A stretch of 64,000 nt of DNA, from the NCBI RefSeq assembly GCF_026341125.1, contig NZ_JAPEOR010000001.1, positions 2,666,001 to 2,730,000 of the forward strand, in the 5' to 3' direction. Within the stretch, counting starts at the first letter, position 1, and every line of letters begins with the position of its first letter. This document shows, in pieces, positions 1-7,421 of this stretch. The notes beneath the pieces are model-generated. The model worked only from the letters and a program-made list of their open reading frames with translations. It did not search any database and was not told the origin of the DNA. Source of the DNA: Streptomyces sp. NBC_01142 (GTDB taxonomy: Bacteria; Actinomycetota; Actinomycetes; Streptomycetales; Streptomycetaceae). Both the position numbers and the translations under genes were made by a program.

Positions 1-437
1 TCGGGTTTGGCCCGGCCGATGCGGCAGGACAAGGCGCATACCTCAAAGCGCTTGAGCCATGCGTGGTGTGTTTCGTAGTGGTCGGCCAGCTCTTCGGGGA
101 TGTTGGACAGGAGCGCGATCCGCCGGTCCTGCGCGGCGAGTTCCTCGATGAGGTCGACCATGGTGCCGTCGACGCCACTCCAGCTGGCGATGTCGGCCGC
201 GACCAGGCGCTCGATCCGGTGGTCGTCGAAGTGGTTTCCCAGTGTCTTGGCCACTCTGCGCCAGTAGCCGGGGCCATTCACCTCACCGCGGTCGTATGGC
301 GGACGCAGCGTCCAGTAGGCGTCCCAGAGATCGGGCGCGGGTATGCCCGCCGTCCGGACGATCCGGTTCTTGCCCTCGGCGGACTGGTGGCGCGCGATGA
401 CGCCGAAGAGATCGAAGAGAAGCGCGGTGCCGGTCAT
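1..437 (-). CDS. HAD-superfamily hydrolase (3' part outside window)
   Basis: Reading the minus strand from an ATG at 437 gives an open frame of about 145 residues that runs off the left edge. HAD motif I is LFDLFGV (nucleophile D9). The usual second Asp of phosphatases is Phe, as in haloacid-dehalogenase-like members. Motif II is LSNIP and the motif-III lysine lies in IGRAKP at the window edge. The gene starts 4 bp after the DeoR-type regulator stop with AAGGTG as ribosome site, so the two are probably co-transcribed. The substrate is unknown; a sugar-phosphate or small phosphoester is a guess from the DeoR neighbour. Confidence 0.75.
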   Translation of the reverse strand, partial: MTGTALLFDLFGVIARHQSAEGKNRIVRTAGIPAPDLWDAYWTLRPPYDRGEVNGPGYWRRVAKTLGNHFDDHRIERLVAADIASWSGVDGTMVDLIEELAAQDRRIALLSNIPEELADHYETHHAWLKRFEVCALSCRIGRAKP

Positions 438-441
438 GAGG

Positions 442-1200
442 TCACACCTTCCGTACGGTCACGCCCGCCGTGCTCAGCCGGTCGGTCTGATCGTCGGGAG
501 CGGACTCGTCCGTGACGACGGCGTGCAAGGCAGAGGCGGGGGCGACGAAGCCGAGGGCGGTACGCGAGAACTTGGCGGCTTCTGCGACAGCGATGACTCG
601 GCGGGAGGAGGCGATCGCCGCACGCTTGACGGCGGCGTCGTCCAGGTCATAGGCGGTCAGGCCGTTGTCCGCGTCCAGTCCGCAGCAGCCGATGATCGCG
701 GTGTCGAAACGCAGGGTGGCGAGCGACGCCGCGGTGAGGGGGCCGGTCAGAGCCAGCTCACCGGGCCGCAGTCGGCCGCCGGGGACCAGCAGAGTCAGCT
801 GGGGGGCTCCAGCCAGCGCGTTCACAGCGTGCAGGGACAGCGGTAGCACGGTCAGCCGTCGGTGCTCCAGGGCGCGGGCCACCTCCAAGCACGTGGTGCC
901 GCTGTCGAGGACGACGGACTCGCCGTCGGCGATCAGCCGGGCAGCCTCGGCGGCGATGCGCCGCTTGGCCTCCAGCCCATCCTGGGCCCGCAGCGCGAAG
1001 GGCGGCTCCTCGCCGCGCAGTAGCAGGCTCCTGGCTCCCCCTCGATAGCGCTCGAGCACCCCCTGCGCGGCCAGGACTTCGAGGTCGCGACGGACGGTCA
1101 TCTCCGAGGCGCCGGTGAGCCCGGCCAGTTCCGCGACGCCGATGCTGCCGGCTTCGCGTACGGCGTCGGTGATTTGCCTGAGTCGTTCTGTACCAGCCAT
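442..1200 (-). CDS. DeoR-family transcriptional regulator
   Basis: The protein has 252 residues from ATG 1200. An ATG at 1215 is an alternative; neither has a clear ribosome site, so a leaderless message is possible. The N-terminal winged helix-turn-helix (residues about 5-55) contains the family signature GASEMTVRRDLEVLAAQG. The C-terminal DeoRC sensor domain, related to sugar-phosphate isomerases, carries DSGTTCLEVARAL and a conserved GCCGLD stretch. Family members usually repress sugar or nucleoside genes and respond to a phosphorylated metabolite. It diverges from the MFS gene over a 72-bp gap that holds TGTTCG repeats and precedes the HAD hydrolase gene, so it likely controls both directions. 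Confidence 0.85.
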   Translation of the reverse strand: MAGTERLRQITDAVREAGSIGVAELAGLTGASEMTVRRDLEVLAAQGVLERYRGGARSLLLRGEEPPFALRAQDGLEAKRRIAAEAARLIADGESVVLDSGTTCLEVARALEHRRLTVLPLSLHAVNALAGAPQLTLLVPGGRLRPGELALTGPLTAASLATLRFDTAIIGCCGLDADNGLTAYDLDDAAVKRAAIASSRRVIAVAEAAKFSRTALGFVAPASALHAVVTDESAPDDQTDRLSTAGVTVRKV

Positions 1201-1221
1201 GCCCAGATTGAACATCAGAAC

Positions 1222-1269
1222 TGTTCGAAAGGCAATCTTTCGAAAAGTGATTGTGTTCGATATGTTCGG
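1222..1269. promoter_or_regulatory. putative DeoR operator: TGTTCGA repeats and inverted repeat
   Basis: The divergent gap holds three TGTTCG(A/G) copies (1222-1228, 1254-1260, 1263-1269) and an inverted repeat TTCGAAAG-GCAAT-CTTTCGAA (1224-1231 / 1237-1244). The position between both starts suggests the binding site of the adjacent DeoR-type protein. The binding itself is inferred. Confidence 0.5.
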
Positions 1270-1272
1270 AGC

Positions 1273-2460
1273 ATGGAACAAGATCTGCGGGCCGGCCGGC
1301 TGGCCACCTTCGCCTACTTCTCTCTGAACGGCTTCCTTATGGGGATGTGGGTCGTCCACATCCCCGGCATCGAGCACCGCGTGGGAATCAGCCATGCTGT
1401 GCTCGGCTGGCTCCTGCTGCTCCTGGGCGCGGGAGCCTTCGCCGGCATGCAGGCCGTCGGCCCGCTCACCGACCGCTTCGGGGCCCGCACCGTCGTCCCG
1501 CTCAGCGCGGCACTGTGCAGCGCGGCCGTAGTCCTGCCCGGCGTGGCGACGAACGTCTGGACGCTGGGGGCCGCGCTCCTGGCGCTCGGCGTCGGCAACG
1601 GCTGTCTGGATGTCAGCATGAACGCCCATGCCGTCCAGGTAGAGCGCGGTTACCGGCGGCCCGTCATGTCCGCCTTCCACGCTGCCTTCTCCATCGGCGG
1701 TGTTCTCGCGGCGCTGACGGGATCCCGCACGCTCAGTCTGGACTGGAGTCCCGCGGTAACTCTCGGCGCGGTGGCGCTCGGCGGCCTGGCCGTCGCCGCG
1801 CTCGCGGCCCCCGCACTGCTGCGCCACGACGCCATCCGCCCCCTGGATGACGCCACCCCAGCCACGAAGACCCGCCGAAGGACACCCCGGCACATCTGGA
1901 TGCTGGCCGCGCTGGCATTGATGATCATGCTGTGCGAAGGCGTGGCGAACGACTGGAGCACCCTCCATCTGCGCCAGGTCCTCGACGCGACCGCTGCCAC
2001 CGCCGCCCTCGCCTACGGAGCCTTCGCCACCGCCATGACCGTCGGCCGACTGCTCGCCGACCGGGCCACCGCGCGCCTCGGCCCCGTAGCTGTCCTCCGC
2101 TACGGCGCATCCGTCGCTGCACTCGGCCTGACCGCGGCGGCCCTCTCGCCTTGGATTCCCCTGGCTCTGGCCGGCTGGGCCGTGTTCGGGGCGGGACTGT
2201 CCGGTTGCGTTCCCCAACTCCTCAGCGCCGCCGGCCATTCCGACCAGGACGCTGCCGGCGTCAATGTCTCCCGCGTCGCCGGACTCGGTTACCTCGGCAT
2301 GCTCGCCGGGCCCGCCGTCATCGGCCCGCTGACCCACGTCCTGCCGCTCAACCTCACGTTCCTCCTCCCCGTGGCGTGCTGTGTCATTGCCGCCTGCGTC
2401 GCCGGCATCCTGCGGCCACCGCACCCGGCCCCCGCTCGTCTGGAGGCCGAGGCGGTATGA
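1273..2460 (+). CDS. MFS transporter (YbjJ/FucP-like)
   Basis: The protein has 395 residues and about twelve hydrophobic segments across its length. The ATG at 1273 follows the operator repeats directly; the open frame extends upstream but lacks conserved sequence. The first loop has the MFS motif-A-like GPLTDRFGART. Segments such as MNAHAVQVE and AFHAAFSIGGV are typical of the YbjJ-like group, often annotated as sugar or drug exporters. The stop overlaps the hydrolase start (ATGA), so the two are translationally coupled. The divergent DeoR gene suggests metabolite-responsive control. Substrate unknown. Confidence 0.8.
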   Translation: MEQDLRAGRLATFAYFSLNGFLMGMWVVHIPGIEHRVGISHAVLGWLLLLLGAGAFAGMQAVGPLTDRFGARTVVPLSAALCSAAVVLPGVATNVWTLGAALLALGVGNGCLDVSMNAHAVQVERGYRRPVMSAFHAAFSIGGVLAALTGSRTLSLDWSPAVTLGAVALGGLAVAALAAPALLRHDAIRPLDDATPATKTRRRTPRHIWMLAALALMIMLCEGVANDWSTLHLRQVLDATAATAALAYGAFATAMTVGRLLADRATARLGPVAVLRYGASVAALGLTAAALSPWIPLALAGWAVFGAGLSGCVPQLLSAAGHSDQDAAGVNVSRVAGLGYLGMLAGPAVIGPLTHVLPLNLTFLLPVACCVIAACVAGILRPPHPAPARLEAEAV

Positions 2461-3251
2461 CCAACACCCACGACGTGAGCTCGCACCCTGGCCGGCTCCG
2501 TACGTTCACAGTGGACTGTGACGGTGCATCCCTCAGCTGTGCAAGGGTCGATGCCGTGAGGACGGCCGCGGGCCCGCGCACCTTCCCTGCGGTCGTCCTG
2601 CTGCACGGCGCAGGTACCAGCGACAAGGCACGCCTCACCGGCCTGATGACGGACTTCGCCGCCCGCGGACACCACGCCCTGGCCTGCGACTTCGCCGGGC
2701 ACGGTGACAGTTCCGGCACCCTCGCAGACCTCAGCCTGCAGCGTCGGTTCCGCCAGGCCCGCGCCGTGATCGACCACTGCGTTCCCGCTGAGGCCGACCT
2801 CGTGCTGATCGGATTCAGCATGAGCGGACAGACGGTCGCCGACCTGGTCGCGCACTACGGCTCACGGGTGGCCGCCATCGGGCTGTGCGCACCGGCGGTC
2901 TACGCCGCCCGTGCATGGACCGTGCCCTTCCGTGCGGGCTTCACCGAGATCATCCGCGCTCCCGAGAGCTGGCGAACGTCGCCGGCTCTCGAGGTCTTCC
3001 GCTCCCTGTCCACCCGCGCGGTGCTGGCCACGCCGGCCAACGATGCGGTGATCCCTCCAGCCGTCACCGAAGCCGTCGCCGCCGCCCTGGGCGCATCCCG
3101 ATCGAGCTTCACCCGGCTCACCTACCCAGAAGCCGACCACCGGCTCGGGCTGTGGTTCGCCGACAACGCCGCCCCCCGCGGACGCTTCGTCGATGCCGTA
3201 CTTCGAGGTGCAGGCGGCGCACACGCGCCCCGCTCGCCCCAGCCAGGATGA
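2457..3251 (+). CDS. alpha/beta hydrolase
   Basis: The protein has 264 residues and overlaps the MFS gene by 4 bp (ATGA). Alpha/beta-hydrolase features are visible: the oxyanion segment LLHGAG, the nucleophile elbow GFSMSG with S121, an acid D196 in PANDAVIPP and a base H228 in EADHRLG. No signal peptide is seen, so it should be cytosolic. Pairing with an MFS transporter under a DeoR-type regulator suggests it processes a transported ester or lactone, but no specific substrate can be read from the sequence. Confidence 0.8.
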   Translation: MTNTHDVSSHPGRLRTFTVDCDGASLSCARVDAVRTAAGPRTFPAVVLLHGAGTSDKARLTGLMTDFAARGHHALACDFAGHGDSSGTLADLSLQRRFRQARAVIDHCVPAEADLVLIGFSMSGQTVADLVAHYGSRVAAIGLCAPAVYAARAWTVPFRAGFTEIIRAPESWRTSPALEVFRSLSTRAVLATPANDAVIPPAVTEAVAAALGASRSSFTRLTYPEADHRLGLWFADNAAPRGRFVDAVLRGAGGAHAPRSPQPG

Positions 3252-3320
3252 GGTACACGGTCCGCCGGCGGCACCCGAGGCATCAGCCGAGGGGTTCTGG
3301 CGGCCGTCCCTGGGTTCACG

Positions 3321-3377
3321 TGTGGCTCTGGGGCCGAAGCGCTGGACGACACCTTCGGACATCTGACGCGTAAATAG
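3321..3377 (+). pseudogene. possible C-terminal remnant of a tyrosine integrase
   Basis: A frame ending at TAG 3375-3377 reads GAEALDDTFGHLTRK. This resembles the LDxYGHL segment around the catalytic tyrosine of phage-type integrases, with Phe at the Tyr position. There is no start and no upstream catalytic domain. It is short enough to be chance, but lies exactly where an IS pair begins. Confidence 0.25.
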
Positions 3378-3389
3378 CAGCAGGTCAGG

Positions 3390-3690
3390 GTGGGTGTGGG
3401 CAGGACTGGGTGCCCGGTGGCCGTGGAGGGCTGCCGGGTGTTCGGGGCTGTCGGTCAGGCTGCTCTACCTTCTTGATCGGGTTGGTCCTCCCATTCGTAG
3501 GGTGAGGACACCCAGGGGTGTCGGGTGTGGCTATCAGGCTGCTGCCGACGGTGGCTTCCCTCGCTTCGCCGCCCGGCGCCCCACGACGACTCGGCCGCCG
3601 ATTAGGAAGTGCGAACAAGTCGCTGAGTAGAGCAATGCCGGCGAGGTCGTCCGTGGTACGAACCGTACGAATACGCATGGCAGGAGCGCG
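3390..3690 (+). ncRNA. candidate bridge RNA region of the first IS110 element
   Basis: This stretch upstream of the first transposase has no convincing gene. IS110 recombinases are known to use a bridge RNA encoded in a non-coding end, typically upstream of the gene. A GC-rich hairpin GACACC-CAGG-GGTGTC lies at 3507-3522. Guide loops cannot be assigned without the element's ends and target. Confidence 0.35.
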
Positions 3691-4887
3691 ATGAGCCGGA
3701 TATGGGTGGGCATCGACAGCGGCAAGGGCCATCATCACGGCCTTGCGATGGACGCCGACAGCAAGACATTGCTCTCGCGGCGGGTCGCCAACGACGAGCC
3801 CGAGCTGCTGAAGCTGATCGGTGACGTCCTCGACCTGGCCGACGGCCGTCAGGTCACCTGGGCCATCGACATGACCGGGGGCGAGCCCGCGCTGCTGCTG
3901 GCCCTGCTGGTCAGCCACGGCCAGGAGGTCCTCTACATCCCCGGCCGCCTGGTCAACCGGGCCTCCGACGGCTACCGCGGTGAGGGCAAGACCGATGCCC
4001 GCGACGCCTACGTGATCGCCGACCAGGCCAGGATGCGCCGCGACCTGCGGCCCATCCGCCCCGGCGACGAAGCCGCCATCGAGCTCAAGCTGCTGACTGG
4101 ACGCCGTGCCGACCTTGTCGAGGACCGCACCCGCGTGGTCAACCGCCTTCGCGGCACCCTGATGAGCATGTTCCCGGCCCTGGAACGGGCCCTGGACGTG
4201 ACCAACGCCGGACCGCTCAAGCTGCTGACGGGCTACCAGACCCCGGCCGCGATCCGCCGCACCGGCACCTCGCGGCTGACCAAGTGGCTGGCCAACCGCA
4301 AGGTCCGTAACGCGAGGGCCCTGGCCGAGGCGGCGGTCGGGGCCGCCGAGCGCCAGCACACCTCGATCCCAGGGGAGAAGACCATCGCCAGGCTGGTCCA
4401 CACCCTGGCCGAGGAGGTGATGACCCTCAACGAGCAGATCTCCGAGATGGACAAGCTCATCGAGGGCCGGTTTCGCGAGCACGAACTCGCCGACATAGTC
4501 CAAAGTGTTCCGGGCATCGGCACCGTGCTCGGTGCGGAGTTCCTCGCCGCCATCGGCGGCAGCCTCGACGAGTTCGACTCCCCGGACGCCCTGGCGGCCT
4601 TCGCCGGTGTCGCTCCCGCGCCGCGTGACTCGGGCAAGGTCAGCGGCAATCTCCACCGGCCCATGGCATACCACCGGCGATTGCAGCGGGTGTTCTACAC
4701 CTCCGCGCTGGTCAGCATCCGATGCGATCCCAACTCCCGGAAGTTCTACGACCGCAAACGCGCCGAGGGGAAGAAACACGTCCAGGCCGTGCTCGCCCTC
4801 GCCCGCCGACGCGTCAACGTCCTATGGGCCCTGATCCGCGACCGACGGTGCTACCAGGTCGCACCCCCAGTGACACCGGCTGCTTGA
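3691..4887 (+). CDS. IS110-family transposase (DEDD recombinase)
   Basis: The protein has 398 residues, normal for the family. The N-terminal RuvC-like domain carries the DEDD set: D9 in VGIDSGK, E65 in GGEPA, D102 and D105 in KTDARDA. The C-terminal Tnp_20 domain begins near the helix-hairpin-helix SVPGIGTVLGAEFLAAIGG and contains PRDSGK with S314, fitting the catalytic serine of this family. All expected catalytic residues are present, so the gene may be active. It converges on the second transposase gene 8 bp away. Confidence 0.92.
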   Translation: MSRIWVGIDSGKGHHHGLAMDADSKTLLSRRVANDEPELLKLIGDVLDLADGRQVTWAIDMTGGEPALLLALLVSHGQEVLYIPGRLVNRASDGYRGEGKTDARDAYVIADQARMRRDLRPIRPGDEAAIELKLLTGRRADLVEDRTRVVNRLRGTLMSMFPALERALDVTNAGPLKLLTGYQTPAAIRRTGTSRLTKWLANRKVRNARALAEAAVGAAERQHTSIPGEKTIARLVHTLAEEVMTLNEQISEMDKLIEGRFREHELADIVQSVPGIGTVLGAEFLAAIGGSLDEFDSPDALAAFAGVAPAPRDSGKVSGNLHRPMAYHRRLQRVFYTSALVSIRCDPNSRKFYDRKRAEGKKHVQAVLALARRRVNVLWALIRDRRCYQVAPPVTPAA

Positions 4888-4895
4888 CAACAACA

Positions 4896-6140
4896 TTAGG
4901 AAGCGTTCTCCCTCGGGTTGAGGGTGACGGTGTAGCCGAGCTGGTTGAGCTGGGTGATGGCTCGGCGGGTGGCGCGTTCGGGGTCGCGTTGGGTGAAGTA
5001 GGTGCCGCCGAGTTCCTGGTAGGCGACGTTGTCGGTGAGCATGTGCCAGATCGCGGTGATGATCGAGTGCTCGACGGCGACCAGTGCCCGGAGCGGGCCG
5101 CGGCGGGCGGTCAGCCGCTTGTAACGGGCCTGCAGGTAGGTGTCCTTGGTTCTCACAGCGCCGAATGCCGCGAGGCCGAGGGCGCCTTTGAGATAGGGGT
5201 TGCCGGGCCGGACCTTCGTGTTCTTGGTACGGCCGGCGGACTCGTGGTGGCCGGGGCAGACCCCGGCCCAGGACGCGAGGTGTTTGGCGGAGGCGAACCG
5301 GGTCATGTCCCCGCCGGTCTCCGCGATGATCACTTCGGCGGTGGCCTGGTTGATGCCGGGGATGGTGTCGAGGAGGTCGAGGGCGCCACGAAAGGGGGCC
5401 ATCGCCTCCTCGATGCGTCCGGTGAGCTGGTCGATCATCGTGGTGAGCTGGTCGTACTGATCCAGATACAGTCGGGCCAGGAACGCGTGGTGCTCGCGGA
5501 ACCGTCCGGTCAGGGCCTCGGTGAGTTCGGGGATCTTGTTGCGGAGCTTGCGTTTGGCCAGGTCCGCGAGGACCCGCGGGTCGGCTTCGCCGCGGATGAG
5601 GGCTTCGAGCATGGCCCGGCCGGAGACGCCCATGATGTCGGAGGCGACCGCGGAGAGTTTGATGCCGGTGTCCTCCAGGAGTTTCTCCAGCCGCTGGACC
5701 ACACGGCCGCGTTCACGGGTGGCGGTGGTCCGGGCCCGGGTCAGGTCGCGCAGTTCGCGGACCGGCTCGGGCGGCACGAAGGAGGGCCTGACCAGGCCGT
5801 GGGCGCCGAGCTGGGCCAGCCAGGCCGCGTCCGAGACGTCCGTCTTGCGGCCGGGTAGGTTCTTGACCTGCCGCGCGTTGACCAGGACCACGTCCAGGCC
5901 CTCGGTCAGCACGTAGTAGAAGGGCTTCCAGTAGTCACTGGTCGCCTCGATCACTACCAGCGTCACCTGTGCGGCGAGCAGATGGTCCCGCAGATCCAGG
6001 ACCGCGTTCGTCGTTGATCCCCACGTCGTGGTCTCGGTCGTGAAGGACCCCCGCCGCTTCGTACTCGGGGTGCGGACGCAGACCTTGGCGTCCTTCTTGC
6101 TGATGTCGAGGCCGGCGCAGCGTTCGTGCAGTACGTCCAC
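4896..6140 (-). CDS. IS110-family transposase, second type
   Basis: The protein has 414 residues from GTG 6140, chosen because GGGAGG precedes it and conserved sequence begins there; an upstream ATG (6242) would add 34 unlike residues. The DEDD residues are D12 (AGLDISK), E65 (VIEATSDYW), D101 and D104 (KTDVSDA). The C-terminal half has the TIPGINQATAEVI hairpin and S301 in GHHESAGR, the expected catalytic serine. It is clearly different from the first transposase (IS116/IS902-like branch), so this is not a duplication. The gene appears intact. Confidence 0.92.
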   Translation of the reverse strand: MDVLHERCAGLDISKKDAKVCVRTPSTKRRGSFTTETTTWGSTTNAVLDLRDHLLAAQVTLVVIEATSDYWKPFYYVLTEGLDVVLVNARQVKNLPGRKTDVSDAAWLAQLGAHGLVRPSFVPPEPVRELRDLTRARTTATRERGRVVQRLEKLLEDTGIKLSAVASDIMGVSGRAMLEALIRGEADPRVLADLAKRKLRNKIPELTEALTGRFREHHAFLARLYLDQYDQLTTMIDQLTGRIEEAMAPFRGALDLLDTIPGINQATAEVIIAETGGDMTRFASAKHLASWAGVCPGHHESAGRTKNTKVRPGNPYLKGALGLAAFGAVRTKDTYLQARYKRLTARRGPLRALVAVEHSIITAIWHMLTDNVAYQELGGTYFTQRDPERATRRAITQLNQLGYTVTLNPRENAS

Positions 6141-6544
6141 GGCCTTGCTCCCTCCCTGGCGGACGGACCCGTCGTACGCCGTTCCGGGAGGACCAGGGTG
6201 GATCAGGAATTCTGACGCACGTGCTTCGCAGCAACACTCCACGGTTCCCGTGGACGGTCCCCAGCACCACGCTGACCTGCGAGCTCACCGGCATCACAGA
6301 GGCATCGGTTTCGGCCGGAACGAACCGCTCCAGCATCCCGGACCGGCATCAGCCCACGTCAGGGCAGACAGAAGCACCTCCGGCGCACGCCACGGCATTT
6401 ACCACGCCCCCGGCGCGCACCGAAGGTGCGCTGGATCGCTGACCTGCACAGGGAGCCCGAGGAGCCGCCGACAACGCGCTGACCGGGCGTCACGGCCTGC
6501 TGGGCCGGTCACAAATGGCAATGGCGGCGCGAACCTACAATTCG
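6141..6544 (-). ncRNA. candidate bridge RNA / left end of second IS110 element
   Basis: About 400 bp without a convincing gene lie between the second transposase start and the MerR gene stop. The transposase reads away from it, so this is its upstream non-coding end, where IS110 bridge RNAs are usually encoded. A perfect hairpin CCACGG-TTC-CCGTGG sits at 6239-6253. RNA boundaries and guide loops are unassigned. Confidence 0.3.
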
Positions 6545-7363
6545 TCAGAAGGTGCACGGTGGTTGGCGGATGTTCACGAGTGGGACGTCGGCCGCGGTCT
6601 TTGCGACCAGGTGCGGCTCGACGTCGACGTCCTGTCCGCGTTCGCGGAGGTAGGCCTCCAGCTCGGCGGCCCCGGTCAACATCGCGCGCCCGCGGGCGGA
6701 CAGCCGGCCGTGCCAGTCGCGCAGGGCGGCCTCCAGCGGCTCCAGCCCGCCTGCCGCCCGCACCTGGGCGATCAGCGGGGCGATCTGCTCCAGCAGGTAG
6801 CCGCCCCGCCTGAGCTGGTGGGCCAGCCGGGCGTCCCGCACGTCGGCCTCGTCGTAGATGCGGTATCCGGTCCGCTGGTCGCGGCGCGGGCGCACCAGCC
6901 CGGCGCGCTCCCATTTGCGCAGCGTGGCGGGCCGGATCCCGAGCTTCCCTGCCAGCGGCCCGATGAACGTGCCGTCGGGCCCGGGCGCCGAGGTGGGCTC
7001 GGACGCCGAGGTGGGCTCCAGGTCGCGGAGGGCGCTCTCCACGGCCTCGAGTGTCCGCCGGTCCTCGAGGAGCTGTGCGTGGCTCTCGTCGATGAGGCGG
7101 AACGCCTCATCGACGACACCCTCGTTCACGGCCCGCATGATCGACGCCGACCTCTGGTGGCCGTGGCCGGGCATCAGGGCGAGGAACGCGCCCAGCGCCC
7201 GTGCGTGCAGCGGGGTGTAGGTGCGGTAGCCGTGGGGTGTGCGCCCGGCGGCCGGAAGGATGCCGGCCTCCTCGTAGTTCCTGACGGCCTGTGTGGACAG
7301 ACCGTGGCCGCGCGCCAGGTCAATCGGTCTGAGCCGCTCGCCATTTTGAAGGTTTTGCCCCAT
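6545..7363 (-). CDS. MerR-family regulator with two HTH modules (TioE-like)
   Basis: The protein has 272 residues from ATG 7363. The N-terminal MerR helix-turn-helix reads RPIDLARGHGLSTQAVRNYE followed by the wing GYRTYT. A second MerR-like module in the C-terminal half contains LGIRPATLRKWERAGLV and GYRIYDEADVRDARLA. This two-HTH layout is known from TioE-like regulators. The gene diverges from an erythromycin-esterase-like gene; the gap holds a perfect inverted repeat, so it probably controls that gene and perhaps itself. Its 3' end lies beside the IS110 non-coding end; the C-terminus might be altered by the insertion, but nothing proves it. Confidence 0.85.
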   Translation of the reverse strand: MGQNLQNGERLRPIDLARGHGLSTQAVRNYEEAGILPAAGRTPHGYRTYTPLHARALGAFLALMPGHGHQRSASIMRAVNEGVVDEAFRLIDESHAQLLEDRRTLEAVESALRDLEPTSASEPTSAPGPDGTFIGPLAGKLGIRPATLRKWERAGLVRPRRDQRTGYRIYDEADVRDARLAHQLRRGGYLLEQIAPLIAQVRAAGGLEPLEAALRDWHGRLSARGRAMLTGAAELEAYLRERGQDVDVEPHLVAKTAADVPLVNIRQPPCTF

Positions 7364-7386
7364 GAGCCTGCCGATATCGCGGGAAA

Positions 7387-7418
7387 GTTTCAACCGAAGG
7401 TTCAACGATACCGTTGAA
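7387..7418. promoter_or_regulatory. MerR-type operator: TTCAACG-ATAC-CGTTGAA
   Basis: A perfect 7-bp inverted repeat (7401-7407 / 7412-7418) with a 4-bp spacer lies in the divergent gap, 3 bp before the esterase start codon. A further TTTCAACC copy is at 7388-7395. MerR proteins bind such palindromes in stretched promoters. Here the site touches the start codon, which would favour a roadblock or leaderless arrangement. Confidence 0.55.
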
Positions 7419-7421
7419 GGC

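Larger units (their letters stand above)
3378..6540. mobile_element. convergent pair of IS110-family insertion sequences
   Basis: Two different IS110-family transposase genes face each other with only 8 bp between stop codons. Each has a gene-free stretch upstream (about 310 bp before the first, about 400 bp before the second). IS110 elements lack classical terminal inverted repeats, so outer ends and junction cannot be fixed by eye; the coordinates are approximate. The tight junction suggests one element landed at the end of the other. Confidence 0.7.

Noticed and set aside
442..2424. 660-residue minus-strand frame across the MFS gene
   Set aside because: Only the last 252 residues (DeoR regulator) have family features; the rest is the antisense of the MFS gene with low-complexity composition.
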